Positions 34,225-49,200 of a stretch of DNA of 64,000 nt are shown here, piece by piece; the stretch's first letter is position 1, and the number at the start of each line of letters is the position of its first letter. Origin of the DNA: Arbacia lixula (lineage: Eukaryota; Echinodermata; Echinoidea; Arbacioida; Arbaciidae). Under the pieces are notes generated by a model, which saw only the letters and a list, made by a program, of their open reading frames with translations, did no database searches and was not told the origin of the DNA. Both the position numbers and the translations under genes were made by a program. The stretch is taken from contig OZ022593.1 in the NCBI GenBank assembly GCA_963669155.1, forward strand, positions 12,923,427-12,987,426, written 5' to 3'.

Positions 34225-34953
34225 CAGGGAAGTGTTATAGGAAGGAGTAGAAATTCGAGCATAATACATTCAAACATCTGTATGGGTTCTAAAGCGTGCT
34301 CATGAATGTCAAAAGAACTCCATAATCATGACAATGCTTTGATGTTCCATGTGCCGAACGACATTTAGCTGATGTCAACTTGAAAAGACATTTCTTTAAT
34401 TTCCCATTTGTCTGTGGACGTTTTGTTTTTAACAAATTTGTTTGCAAACTATAAGGAAGTTAACGGCAGATAATGAAATACCCTAATACTCTGCTTTTGT
34501 TTCGAAAAGTATTGAGGAATCATTAAAAATCGGACATATATAAAGCTATTTGTATTAAATACAAAATTGACAAATTTCTTCACTTACCGACAACTTGTGC
34601 ATTTGGGAGATTGAACCACCCTCAAAATTTTATATTAAGATGTGTGTTATCATTAACGGCGTTTGTAAGTGTTTGCGTGAAGCAGAGATATTTTACTTGA
34701 AAAACTTGTTTATTTGTGTTTGCTGATACCTGTTGTGCTCATGGAAGTATTAATGTCATTAACAGAACCGGACAAGCAAAATGAGACTGTACATTTCTTT
34801 TGTTCTCTCTGAGAAACCGTTGCCACACAGTCATATTCATAATTGTTCAAACACCTGAACAGCACCTGTTGAGAAGATTATAACTTTTCAGCGGCTTGGC
34901 ACATGGGTTCAAAGAAAGAAAGTAGCTCCCTATGCTTCCATAACACATCCCTG
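34225..34953 (+). mobile_element. hAT-like miniature element (copy 2) with target duplication
   Basis: Ends CAGGGAAGTGTTATAGGAAG and, inverted, CAGGGATGTGTTATGGAAG. It is flanked on both sides by ATTCGAC (34218-34224 and 34954-34960), a 7-base target duplication, or 8 if the terminal C is shared. Together with CAGGG ends this fits the hAT superfamily. Internal sequence matches 17730-18467; no transposase. Confidence 0.8.
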
Positions 34954-35051
34954 ATTCGACCCACTACAATGCCGGCGTGTACATAATCGGGTGTGATTGA
35001 ACACGCGCCTAAAATCAATCAGCAACAACAACAACAACGATTGTCCACATT

Positions 35052-35088
35052 GCCTGACGAAAACTAGCAGTAGAGGTCGAAACGTCGC
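35052..35088 (+). other. Hammerhead-like / Penelope-type motif
   Basis: CCTGACGAAAACTAG is followed about 12 bases on by GGTCGAAACGTC. The CTGAnGA ... GAAAC spacing resembles the hammerhead core found in Penelope-like and related elements. Helix II is not convincing, so this is only a remnant at best. Confidence 0.25.
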
Positions 35089-35519
35089 AATCTTCAGTTT
35101 GCTTTATCGTGATACAACAGATTACTACTCTGGCGGTGTACATTTTTCTTTGGAAAATGTCAATTTCCTCAAAAGGATATTTACCATTTTACCTGTTGGC
35201 TTGATGTATCATTAGACAAATGTTTTTTTTACACACATATCGCTAACAAATGAACATATTCCTTCGACAAAGAACATAAAAAGGCGATTTATGTAAAAAG
35301 TAGTACATAACATATGGGAGAGCACCTCGCACGTGACGTCACTAAATCAAAACTTTAAAATCAAATAAGTTTCTTTTCTTTTGACCAATTTTCGTCAAAC
35401 CTTAACTGATATGTTTCTTTAATTTGTCTCCTTTTTATTGAAACCGAAAAAAATCAGGGTAGAATATCCCTTCAACCGTGAATGCTGTCTACAAGTGCAA
35501 AGCTATTATAAGGCACGGG

Positions 35520-35737
35520 CATTTGTTCTTTCTCTCAGTCTCTCTCTCTCTCTCTCCCTCTCTCTCTCTGCCCGTCTCCATTGTTGTCTGTATTTACTTC
35601 CTCATCTATGTTTATAAATCACTCTCGCCCTCTCTCTCTCTACACGCACGTGTGTGAGAAAGACAGACAGACAGGGAGACAGAGAGAGGGGTGGGGGGAG
35701 AGAGAGGGAGATAGAGAGAGAGAGAGAGAGGGGCTGA

Positions 35738-35783
<46 letters not shown>

Positions 35784-35800
35784 GAGAGGCCTATCTAGGG
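35520..35800. repeat. (CT)n and (GA)n microsatellites facing each other
   Basis: CT-rich tract at 35536-35640 and GA-rich tract at 35655-35790, together able to form a long imperfect hairpin. Confidence 0.85.
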
Positions 35801-37560
35801 GGGATATAGTTGTGGAGAGCGGGATAGAAAAGGGGTAATCTTGCCTAATCCGGAATTTTTGTAATGATTTTCCAGCATTCAAATTAAACTTCATCTCAAA
35901 TTTCTTCGTCATGTTTTAGGAAATATAATTTTCTTTAATTTTGTATTAAAATCATTAAATTTGGCTTCCTAAGTAGACGGCTAGAAACTTTCAGGAGGTA
36001 CCAAAAGAAAACGAACTTTAACCGTCGTCTGCTCTGAATGGGTGCGACCATGTTGTAGCTTTTTGGCCAGTGTACATGTACATAGCGCAGCTCGCATCGT
36101 GTTCATTCTTGCCTGCATTTCTGCTTACATTCATGCTGGCACTTCTTCTTAAAGCTTTTGTTTAACTGCCGTGAGATTAGTAGACTGAGCTGGGTCACCC
36201 GTATTGTTGATATCTGTAGTTGTTTATCACGATTTCACGTAATATTTTTCAGGTCAATAAAATCCGGAATCGTCGACGGACGAGCGGCTAGTTATACGTA
36301 CACGTGATAGCGCTAGCAGACTGTTTTTTTTTTTTTTTTATCGACTAGCGCTCGTCGAGCTGCTCACTACTCATTCCAGGTTCCATTTGAGTAGATTGGA
36401 AATTGTTTAAAGAGAGATTGACGAAACATGTTAATTTTCCCCATGAAATATCTTTTGACGCAAAAACAATATTGTTTTTACCAGCATGTATTAAGTATGA
36501 TGGACATTCGAAATTTGGTTATTCACTTAAAATTCCTCTTGTACTGGACATGCTGGAACATCGCCCAATCAAATCAATGATCAAGTAATTGCGTCTAGAA
36601 CATAATATCACGGAAAGTCTACGAATATTGCGATGCTCGGTGAGCTTTCATTTTGTTAATAGTGTTGCGATTTTAATCCCTCTTAAATATTTAAATGGGG
36701 CTTAAAGAAGATCGTTACGAAGGGTCAAAATTCATCTTTCAGCATAATATTGAGTTATGATTTGTGGTGAGGCTTCCTTTAACATATGGCATACTGGTAT
36801 TGATGACTCAAATATTTTAACAAAGGGGACCAAAGGTTGAAAGGACAATTCCAAACTCGTACCAGTCACTCAGCATACCGCGCTAGCATTATGTAAAATG
36901 GAAAATCCATGCCCCAATGGTTTCTTTCATACATCAAATCAATTGAGCGCATGTACATCGAGTGTGTGGTATCTGCCATTCAACTCTATATGACCAGATT
37001 GAATCTGATGAGAATCTAAATGAGAAATGAGAATCTAACTAGTTTTCACTGAGATTTTACTATTTTCGTGGTACGAAAAAAAGAAAGCTCGATCAATTAT
37101 CGAAGATTATTTCTTCAAAACCGAATATCATGCTTTGTCGATTCCAGGGATAGGTCTCTCAAATGATGACAAAGTCAGGGAACTTTCAGAATTAGGTCTG
37201 CAGAAGGGACGGGCTACATTTAATAAAACATTTTGACAAATATCACAACCCTTTCGAACTATTTGAAACCACTAGTCTTAAAAAGAAATCTCACATACAA
37301 TTGTATATAGTGTCCCTGTTTAACTCTCTCAGGCCCATAGGCATTACATTATATCAAAATTGACATGGGACTCATTACGGGAGGTACTGAGAGGCTTCAC
37401 GATGAAGGGACGACCCAAAGAGGAAGTTGTCGCCAAAAATCATGACATGCTCGCTGTATCATAAAACCTGAACCGCTAACTGTGTTGAAAGAGGTGCAGT
37501 GACGCCCAAGGCAAAGGAATTAATCCCCGAATGTTGTACAATCCATTTCCGTTTTTTGTC
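35800..37560. other. Intergenic, AT-rich
   Basis: No supported gene. Probably upstream flank of the gene starting at 37744. Confidence 0.4.
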
Positions 37561-37743
37561 ACACTTATACTACGGCCAAGTGCGTGTTGCAGACAGTGTG
37601 TAGCTGTATTCAATTGGGCCGCACTGAATACTTAAACATCGTTGATATTTTTAGTTCATAATTCAACAAATACATTTGCTTTGCCCATAGGCTTTATAGT
37701 TCCACATTACTTCATAAAATAGTGTCTGACTGGACCTAGGAAT
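37560..37743 (+). promoter_or_regulatory. Upstream flank conserved with the paralog (putative promoter/5' UTR)
   Basis: Blocks GCGTGTTGCAGACA, TGCACTGAATA-like, TTTGCTTTGCCCAT and TATAGTTCCACATT recur at 59800-59955 just before the paralogous start codon. Conservation of this flank together with exon 1 suggests promoter or 5' UTR function. No transcription start can be fixed. Confidence 0.4.
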
Positions 37744-37831
37744 ATGGCAGCACAAAGAACGGAGTGGAATCTACTCTTGACAGTAATTCTGTTCAGTGTC
37801 GTCGTGTCTGTCTGCACGGCAAGGGGTGCAG
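37744..37831 (+). CDS. Exon 1: signal peptide
   Basis: ATG followed by M-A-A-Q-R-T-E-W-N and a hydrophobic core L-L-L-T-V-I-L-F-S-V-V-V-S-V, then C-T-A-R-G-A as a likely cleavage area. The donor GTAAGG leaves phase 1. The paralog exon at 59956 has the same length and start, which supports this ATG. Confidence 0.8.
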
Positions 37832-38028
37832 GTAAGGAGGAAATGCTTAAGTTTGTTTGCCATGTTAGGCATTCCATCTGTTAGCTGTGTTCACGCCACG
37901 TTTTCAAGTTTGCATCAGAAATAAAACAAACAGCATGGAGTATAATAAGTTCGCCTTGAACGGGTTCATCTTTTTTTGAATACCTTGTACATTTATCCCA
38001 TTTCTTAATGCCGTTAGTTCAACAATAT

Positions 38029-38081
<53 letters not shown>

Positions 38082-41000
38082 TTACAATGAACTTAAAAGG
38101 CCTGGAAAAATTGAAGAGCCTATTCCCAAAAGGCGCTATATTCATTTTTTAATACCAAAATGGAGTTATTAGTTAGAGTACATACTTATTTATGATGTGC
38201 ATTCATGAAGCCAATACTTTTCTCAAAATAATTTTCAGAAATGTAAACAAAAGACATACAAAATGTGTTCAGTTCCAAAAGGCGCTAAATCCAAATTTGT
38301 TCAGTTCTTTAAAAGCGCTAAATCCATAGTCATGAACCTTCTGTGATTTGACCAATCAGAGCGCAGTGACCCCGCTTTTCAACACCAACAATGTTCATCA
38401 TCGTATAGGTATATGTGTTCAGCGAAACAAACCTTATGTAGAAACATGTTTACAGAAATTTACATAAAAAATATCTTTACAAAGGGGTCATCGTTAAGGA
38501 AATAACGAGTACCAACGCAGTGAATAAAATGTAGCATATGAGGTGTTATAAGATCGGTGGATTAAGGTAAAGGTGTGAGTTGTGTACCCCCTCCCCTACC
38601 AACTACTCTTCAAGCTTCAACAGAGACGGGTATATTTTCTTTTATCTAACCAAGAAGGGTGAAGGAAGGGCGGGGGTGGGGGCACGGGATATTTTAATCC
38701 ATGCTCTCCTAGGAAGACTACAAATTTAGATAACAATATGATTTATGATACAATTATGACATAATATGCATTATGTCTTACAGATGTTACAATCGTCCTG
38801 CAAGTTGGAGAAAATGAGACCATAACATCTCCTAACTACCCGAACTATTACAACAGCAACGCCGATATTTTGTGGAACATTGAGGCACCAGCGGAACACA
38901 CGTTGGGCCTGGTGTTCACCGCATTTTATCTGGAGGAATCACATGATTACCTGACCATCTACAAGCAGATAAAGGACACTGATTTCGATGAGAATACTGC
39001 AGAACAGATCACCGAGCTGACTGGGTACTATCTACCAGAGCTAGTCAAATCAGATGGGGGAAACATGTGGATTCGTTTTACAAGTGACAGCTATGGAGTG
39101 AGACCGGGGTTCTCCCTTCATCTGTTTGTGCTTTCAAGTAATGGAGGTACCTTCAAAAACGAATACCGGCATTTGGTGTATTTTTTCCAGATATCGAACA
39201 AAAAGGAGTTGATGCTTAGTTGTTGTTGATTAAGTATTTTTTTAATGGCGGTGGTAATGGGAAAAGGAGTCGATTTTCTTTGAGACGAGGACAAAAACTC
39301 TATGACCCTTGAAACTGATATTTCATATGGGTAAAAGTGCTGATAGCGCCTCTCAGTATCATAGATTCATTTATAAATGTGTAATGGCAGGTAGGTCCTC
39401 AATGGCTTGGTACTGTGCCCAGGGAGCAAAACCCCAGTTTTGGGGGCCCATCAAATATGGGCAGTTGTAAAAGGATGTTGGATATTAAAGTGTTCGGGAG
39501 ACCAGCCTGCACATTTTCTACGTTGACTTCCTTTGTGATACGCTCCTGGAAAGAAATGGCAGCCATTTTTCAAAATGGCCGCCGTGAAAATGTGGTATTG
39601 ACCTCTATTTCAGATAAAATTCAAATGGAACACTTTCGCACATGAACATGTGATTCGACAGTTATTCTAAGGAGATGTAGCGCACCTCATGAATTAATAA
39701 TAAAAAAAACTTGATTCGTAGCTATGAAAACAAACATTACATAATACCTGCATTTAGGGCGGGTTCCCCACTTGGAGATTTTCACATGCATCAGTCATGC
39801 GTACCCATACATCTCGATTAGGAACACCCATCTCTTTACCGAACACGAGCATGATAATGAAGAAAAATTAAAAAAAATGTAATATGGGAGAAAATGTGGA
39901 CACAAGAGGCCCATAATGGACACAAGGGACATACATACCCCAAGTTAAATGACAGAGAAACATATATGTACGAAAAGCAGCTTTGGCTGATATCAATTTA
40001 TGGACTTTAAATAACTTTAACTACGTATGAAGATAAGCACTGTCAACATTATTTGCACATCGTATAGGACAGTTGCTTGGATAGTCTCCTGACAAGTTGC
40101 ACTTCGTAAATGAATAAATGTTCGGAGATATGAGGAAATGTGTATTACCATAAAATGAACACCCTTGGAAAATAAATCATGTTCTTTTCCATTTTCATTT
40201 TCATTGTAATAAAAATCATTACAAAACCCAACAAATGAAATTTCATCGTATAATACATGTTTTCCACTTTGATATGACACCTCAAATGATGTGGGGAAAT
40301 GTTCCGTTCCAGTTTTACCTTGAACATTATTCAATATTACATTTCCACCGCGGCCATTTGCATATTGCAAAGGTAGTCCACGTAAAAAAAAATGAGCAGG
40401 CTGGTCTCCCGAGCACATTGATATCCAACAACTTTTTTACAACAGCCCACGTTTAGTAAACCTGTGTTGCTCCCTGGGTACTGAGAGTTTTGATTCAGTA
40501 TATCCGACACTGTCAAGTAATTTCAACCCTATAACCCCTGCACAATTCTTTGTAGATCATACGATAAAGATAATCACGGAAATTATATACAAAAAAGATA
40601 TAAATATGTTGAGGTAGAGTAATGTACTTTCAAGTGCAAGAATATTTTCACTCTCATAGATAGAAATTTAAGCGATATGTAATCAACTCTACACGATCAG
40701 CAATGACATCGAAGCGCAATATCTAAAGTAGAGACATCTGATTAAGAGTGCTACGTCGTTTTTGTTTGTCGCAGTTGGTTTCAACTTTCACCATGTTTCC
40801 TCTTATTGATGGGTCTTACTGTTTAACCCTATATAGCCCAGGCTATTTTGAAATCGCATAGCCCGGGGGGGGGGGGATGAGGGGGGGGGGGAGGGGGGGG
40901 GGAACAGCCCCCTTTCCCCAAAGATCTCGACCGTTGAACGCGCGATCCCGACGAAAATTTGCACGTACGTCACCGATGACGTAATCTCCACAATTCAATT

Positions 41001-44000
41001 CTCAATTGCTTCAAAATTATTCAAATTAATTCATCAAGTAATTAATTATGCTAATTATATGCATACAATCATAATTTAGTTGTAAATCTTTAAATGTATA
41101 GGCCCAAAACTGCTAGATTTCAGTCCAGACAATCTTCTTATGATAATTATCAAATTAGGATTTAAAAAAAGGAAATATCAATTTCTTTCTTATGTATTTT
41201 ATTGTTTTTTTATTTCTTGTGTATTTCTTTGTTTGGTTTACTTTATGTGTTTCATTTTTTTTTATGGAAATCATCGGCAACACTATTTCAGTCATAACTG
41301 ACATGAAATCTAATGTTTTTCATCAGTAAGCATAAAGATATTGATACATTTATGATTTTGGCTAGATACAGAATTTGCACATAAAATCACGTTTTTCAGC
41401 AATTTTTGGTCTGACCTGCACTTACAAAATGTTACGTAACTTCGGAACCACGTAACTCCGCGTCGCAAATTTGGTCTTAAAGGCTGCGTGAGACTTAAAA
41501 GAGAAAAGAGAGGGGGGGGGGGTGGCTGTTTTTGCCCCCCCCCCCCCCCCGGGCTAGATAGGGTTAGATAGGTTAAACAAATTCACTACATAATAGAACA
41601 ATACACAGTCAATCTCTTCGGAGTCAAAGGCAGTTGCCTTTATTTGCACACTTCTTCCTAACAATATTGTGCACGTATTGACTTTTATTTCAGTTTGGTA
41701 TTGTGATTTTGGAGACGACGAGTGTAACATGACGCCTAGAGAGGGGTCTTGGTCAATCATAGGGGCAAATCCTGCTCTTCGTAAGTAATTGTTCCTTATA
41801 AAGTGATTTGTGATATTTAAAGGGAATATACTGTACTGGGAAGACAAAAAAACCTTCAAAAGGTGATCGTCAGCAATCTTCTTGCCAATGGTCTTAAATT
41901 CATGTATTGCCCATTTTTGAGACTCACTAAAAGTTATTTACCCTCATATGATCCACATTTAGAGTAATCAGTGATTAAATCACAAATCCCTGAAATGTTC
42001 GGCCCGAACAATTTTAGGATTTGTGATTTAATCACTCATTTATCCAAATGTGGAAAATGTTAGGGCCAATAACTTTCACCAAATTTCTAAAATGGACAAT
42101 ACATGAATTTAAGACCATTGGCAAGAATATTGCTCACAGTCACCTTTTGAAGGCCTTTTTGTCTTCCCAGCACAGTTTATGCCCTTTAAACAGATCATAG
42201 CGATATACAGAATTGATAGCGATGTGGTAAGCTCGTTTGCCTTTTGAATAAAGAAGATTGTTTCGATCACGAACCGGTACATATACTGGTGTACAAAGCG
42301 TTTTAATCATGCTTTTTCCTCCCAATGGAGATATAGTACATGTGTATCGGGCAAAAATTATGTCCAATCTATTTAAATCATATAGCCTTTAACAGTGTCT
42401 ACGGCTGCTTAACACAGCCCATGGCAATAATCACGCAGTCTTAGTGGAACCGAGGAAAATACTTGGAAAATCATAAAATCATAAATGTACAAACACTGTA
42501 ATCTTCTTTGAGTCACAAAAAAACTGTACAAGCATGTTTGTTCTTTTTGATCTCACGTTCGTTTCCGCCAGTTTTCCGAATGACTTTTGATTGCTTTTGA
42601 CGCATAAACATAATAGGATGCGCAGAAGGCTTATACACAGATTAGACGATGGCGCAGTCGTAAGATGCACCACTTACAATTAATCTTAACATAATATTTG
42701 TCCGTGCATAGGCGCGCCCGATCTTGTATTTTTATTTAGAAAAGCAGCACATCTAGTATTTGCTTGTCTTTATAATAAACTACAAACATTGCTACCAGTT
42801 TATCAGCGAAAATTGAAATATATGCATATGTAGGACTATGCATGACACATCTTAAATTCAGGTGAACATGATTAAATTCCACATGCATTTTGTTGTTAAC
42901 AGCACCTGTCGGACATAAATGGTACGTGGCTAAATCCAACCTCGTTCTGAAATGATCTGAAATTATTAACCATTATCACAAGTTGCTGCATAATAAACGT
43001 ACTAAACACGTCCACTCATGAATATATGAAATGTTTTATCGAAGTTTAAAATACTTGAAAGTATTTTCTAGAATCAAACTGAATGAACATTAACAGATCA
43101 AGCACGATATATTCAATGCTTCTTCTGGGCATGGCTTATGGTAGTGTTTCTCTGTTCGTTTTTGGTCAGATTGTTATCAAGCAAATGTGAATAGAGACCA
43201 TACATCCGCATCATTCACCTTACCCACCCAGGCCAGCACGAGGACTGGCTTTATATCTTTCCGATATATCGCCTCGATGGTTAGCGTGGGTGATGAGGAA
43301 TGTTCACTTGGCGTGGATATTTGTGGGACCAACATCTTTTTTGTCAACAATTCTGTGGCTTTATGGCGGTTTACGGGCTTCATGTACTTTACCTGCTTAT
43401 TCGTTGACGATGTTGAGGTAACTGCATTGTAAACACTGTGCATGTACGTGAGGAGGGGGAATGGGTAGGGGTTGGGGGAGGGGGGGGGGGGGGGTTCTCG
43501 CCCCCAGCCGAACGGTGAGAGAAAAAGACAAGCTATACAATTATATAGTCTTTGTGTATGACATGTGCATACATTATGCATAGCATAATATCATTGTATG
43601 CAGCATGGTAAACTACAGTGACGCTTGCGCCTCGACAAATCTACTCTTGAGGTATGTGTGTTTGTGTGGAGGGGGAGGGGGAGGATAGGGGGGGGGGGGG
43701 AGGAGGGAGAGGTGGTTATAATGGCATCTTCGTAATAGCTAAGGGGTTTTAAGACATGTGGTTTAATCACACCATTTCCTTTATTGATTCATTCTTCACT
43801 TGTGTATCTATAAGAGTATCAATTATATCCCCACAATGATCATATGTAGCATAATCTCTTGTGCAATAACACATTTGAATATACGATATATTCTGAATAT
43901 GTAAGAAAAACTCAATTGCATGAATATTGCACAATTAATTATGACAGTACCTGTTCTTTGTTTGGTACATACACTTTTTTTATTTATGTATTCGCATATG

Positions 44001-45159
44001 TGTACCAGTTTTTGATATCATTGCAGGGATCTGAATGAAGCTACCCTACTGAAAGGTGTCTTGAATTGATACTAAATACCATAAATACTAACACATTAAT
44101 TTTGATCATTTCAGATTACATTTACGGCCACGAGAGGTTCGGTTGCAACGTACTTATGGGTGGATGAAATACTGGTTATTGGAATTCCTGAGTCAGTAGG
44201 TAAGCTACAACACTGATCTTTCTTACTGATTACGCATGTGACGGACTATTGTACAACATATATAGATAGAGGCAGTATACATAGACCCTAAAAAGCATGA
44301 GTTCAGCTGCACACAAAGAAGTAAAAGATTAAGTAACGCCAGGATAAAAAAAAAAACACGTAACATCTGTGCTTAATAATACGTCTCTGCCTTATCACAC
44401 TTACACAGAAAGAACTGTTTAAGCAGTATACATTTCACAGGCTTACGTAATGTATGTTTACTCTTAAATACAGGCTTATGAAGCCTATTATGTAAGATTA
44501 AAGGTGTACATAAATGATACAACATAATACACAGTTATGGCGCTGCGAATTTTTAATGAGGAAATCTGCAAAACGATTTAACGTGCTTTAAACATAATGT
44601 TTTGTGTGCGCGTCGCTACATAATTATTATTAAGGGGCATTGGCAAGGGAATTGGAAGAAAGGAGATGGATAAGGTGTCTTCGCACGTTTATAAAATACA
44701 AATGATATATTAATGCCTCATATACATGCATACTGTCATTACGTTTTAATATCTAAGAAAATTAATTGTAGAGATGATATTACCGCCAACACAATGTCCT
44801 GACTTAGAGCAAACCACGCAACTGGTTCCTACACCGCCGCCTCTAGGGATCACTACGACGGGATCAAGCATTTCGATGTCCTTGATTGAAACGACTACTG
44901 TAGTAACCACCAATGTGATGTCGATGCCTCAAACTACAGCAGAAGCTGCGACCACGGTGCGATCATCTGAAGTGACTACTCCAGGGAGACCCACCTCCCC
45001 GGTAGTGACACAGTCTGGTCCAACGACAATGGCTATGTTGACGGCATCCCTGCATTTAACCGCCGCACCGGGTATGTATTCACTTATAAGATACTTGGAA
45101 ATGTTCAGCTTCCTTAATAGCAAAAAATTAGTTTGAAAGCATAACTTTAACCTTAAAAA

Positions 45160-45221
<62 letters not shown>

Positions 45222-45356
45222 ACTATACGAAACTGCAGTTACTGAAAAGTGCTCAACTACATGTACATATAGGAGCTTCATGTAGCATAGTATTAGGGTG
45301 GAGCGAGTTGCTTAGATTTTATTTGTACAGACTGTTTCCCCCTGAGGGGTCATCAG

Positions 45357-45412
<56 letters not shown>

Positions 45413-46227
45413 GACATCTTTTAATCAACCGCGGCCATGTAACTACGAATATGTGTTTGTTTGTGGGTGTGTGTGTGTGTGTGTGTGGAGGAGAGCTCTG
45501 CAGTATCTAGTCTACTATTTTCTCTTCCTTCATCGCTTGTTACTTTTAAGGATTAAAAGTGTTATTCATGCATGTTTAGAAAGGGGATATATACAATAAT
45601 CGAGGTAGTAGTATTGATAAAATGTTTTGTTTTGAATTGCTGTTACCTGAATTCCTATTGGCAGTTTTTAAATGCATGCCTTTTTCATCTTTACTACATT
45701 ATCATTGAATTTGTTAGATGTTGAAACTTACAGGTGTATTTTTAATCAAAGGCAGACATTCCCTCATCTCCCATCATGATATATTTTGTACAAGCAATTC
45801 CCAAACATCTAGATGTACTTACATGCAGCCTAATCATGTCATTTATATCATTCATATAAATCCTACTATTACAAGAAATATATATCACTTTTGAAAATTG
45901 TTAACACCTAACCAAATGAGCACACATCACCGTGTGCATGTTTCATGTATTTTATAGGTTTGTATGCATTTTCTAGGCATATTTTGCGTCTTGGATGCAT
46001 GCGGATGGGTACCCTGGCAGCCCATTTTGTTGCATCCAAGCCATAAAAATGTGTATTCTGAAGAAATCGTGCTCCTTATTGTTGCTATATATTGTAAATT
46101 CCGAATCAATCAAAATAACAATCAAAATAATAACAGTATTAATAAAAAACAATGATAATCCACGATATTGTTTATAAAACACATTCTTACATGGAAATGG
46201 ATACCACATGTACGTATCGTTCCATAC

Positions 46228-46290
<63 letters not shown>

Positions 46291-49200
46291 TTTTATATAA
46301 CCAAGAAGGGTGAAGGAAGGGCGGGGATGGGGGCATGGGATATTTTAATCCATGCTCTCCTAGGAAGACCACAAATCAAAATAAGAAAATGATTATGATA
46401 CAATTGGCTACTAATATGCATTATGTCTTGCAGATGTTACAATCGTCCTGCAAGTTGGAGAAAATGAGACCATAACATCTCCTAACTACCCAAACTATTA
46501 CTACAGCAACGCCGATATTTTGTGGAACATTGAGGCACCAGCGGAACACACGTTGGGCCTGGTGTTCACCGCATTTAATCTGGAGGAATCACATGATTAC
46601 CTGATCATCTACAAGCAGATAAAGGACACTGATTTCGATGAGAATACTGCAGAACAGATCACCGAGCTGACTGGGTACTATCTACCAGAGCTAGTCAAAT
46701 CAGATGGGGGAAACATGTGGATTCGTTTTACAAGTGACAGCTATGGAGTGAGACCGGGGTTCTCCCTTCATCTGTTTGTGCTTTCAAGTAATGGAGGTAC
46801 CTTCAAAAACGAATACCGGCATTTGGTGTATTTTTTCCAGATATCGAACAAAAAGGAGTTGATGCTTAGTTGTTGTTGATTAAGTATTTTTTTAATGGCG
46901 GTGGTAATGGGAAAAGGAGTCGATTTTCTTTGAGACGAGGACAAAAACTCTATGACCCTTGAAACTGATATTTCATATGGGTAAAAGTGCTGATAGCGCC
47001 TCTCAGTATCATAGATTCATTTATAAATGTGTAATGGCTTGGTAGGTCCTCAATGGCTTGGTACTGTGCCCAGGGAGCAAAACCCCATTTTTGGGGGCCC
47101 ATCAAATATGGGCAGTTGTAAAAGGATGTTGGATATTAAAGTGTTCGGGAGACCAGCCTGCACATTTTCTACGTTGACTTCCTTTGTGATACGATCCTGG
47201 AAAGAAATGGCAGCCATTTTTCAAAATGGCCGCCGTGAAAATGTGGTATTGACCTCTATTTCAGATAAAATTCAAATGGAACACTTTCGCACATGAAGAC
47301 GTGATTCGACAGTTATTCTAAGGAGATGTAGCGCACCTCATGAATTAATAATAAAAAAAACTTGATTCGTAGCTATGAAAACAAACATTACATAATACCT
47401 GCATTTAGGGCGGGTTCCCCACTTGGAGATTTTCACATGCATCAGTCATGCGTACCCGTACATCTCGATTAGGAACACCCATCTCTTTACTGAACACGAG
47501 CATGATAATGAAGAAAAATTTAAAAAAATGTAATATGGGAGAAAATGTGGACACAAGAGGCCCATAATGGACACAAGGGACATACATACCCCAAGTTAAA
47601 TGACAGAGAAACATATATGTACGAAAAGCAGCTTTGGCTGATATCAATTTATGGACTTTAAATAACTTTAACTACGTATGAAGATAAGCACTGTCAACAT
47701 TATTTGCACATCGTATAGGACAGTTGCTTGGATAGTCTCCTGACAAGTTGCACTTCGTAAATGAATAAATGTTCGGAGATATGAGGAAATGTGTATTACC
47801 ATAAAATGAACACCCTTGGAAAATAAATCATGTTCTTTTCCATTTTCATTTTCATTGTAATAAAAATCATTACAAAACCCATCAAATTAAATTTCATCGT
47901 ATAATACATGTTTTCCACTTTGATATGACACCTCAAATGATGTGGGGAAATGTTCAGTTCCAGTTTTAACTTGAACATTATTCAATATTACATTTCCACC
48001 GCGGCCATTTCAAAATTTCTCGACAGCAGCATATTGCAAAGGTAGTCCACGTAAAAAAAAAAATGAGCAGGCTGGTCTCCCGAGCACATTGATATCCAAC
48101 AACTTTTTTACAACAGCCCACGTTTAGTAAACCTGTGTTGCTCCCTGGGTACTGAGAGTTTTGATTCAGTATATTCGACACTGTCAAGTAATTTCAACCC
48201 TAACCCCTGCACAATTCTTTGTAGATCATACGATAAAGATAATCACGGAAATTATATACAAAAAAGATATAAATATGTTGAGGTAGAGTAATGTACTTTC
48301 AAGTGCAAGAATATTTTCACTCTCATAGATAGAAATTTTTTTGTAATCAACTCTACACGATCAGCAATGACATCGAAGCGCAATATCTGAAGTAGAGACA
48401 TCTGATTAAGAGTGCTACGTCGTTTTTGTTTGTCGCAGTTGGTTTCAACTTTCACCATGTTTCCTCTCCTCTTATTGATGGGTCTTACTGTTTAACCCTA
48501 TATAGCCCGGGCTATTTTGAAATCGCATAGCCCGGGGGGGGGGGGATGAGGGGGGGGGGGGAACAGCCCCCTTTCCCCAAAGATCTCGACCGTTGAACGC
48601 GCGATCCCGACGAAAATTTGCACGTACGTCACCGATGACGTAATCTCCACAATTCAATTCTCAATTGCTTCAAAATTATTCAAATTAATTCATCAAGTAA
48701 TTAATTATGCTAATTATATGCATACAATCATAATTTAGTTGTAAATCTTTAAATGTATAGGCCCAAAACTGCTAGATTTCAGTCCAGACAATCTTCTTAT
48801 GATAATTATCAAATTAGGATTTAAAAAAAGGAAATATCAATTTCTTTCTTATGTATTTTATTGTTTTTTTATTTCTTGTGCATTTCTTTGTTTGGTTTAC
48901 TTTATGTTTTTCATTTTTTTTATGGAAATCATCGGCAACACTATTTCAGTCATAACTGACATGAAATCTAATGTTTTTCATCAGTAAGCATAAAGATATT
49001 GATACATTTATGATTTTGGCTAGATACAGAATTTGCACATAAAATCACGTTTTTCAGCAATTTTTGGTCTGACCTGCAATTACAAAATGTTACGTAACTT
49101 CGGAACCACGTAACTCCGCGTCGCAAATTTGGTCTTAAAGGCTGCGTGAGACTTAAAAGAGAAAAGAGGGGGCGGGGGTGGCTGTTTTTGCCCACCCCCC

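Noticed and set aside
39415-40418. Two frames of 76 and 133 codons in intron 2
   Set aside because: They lie in the two inverted arms of a transposon, mirror each other and show no transposase motif.
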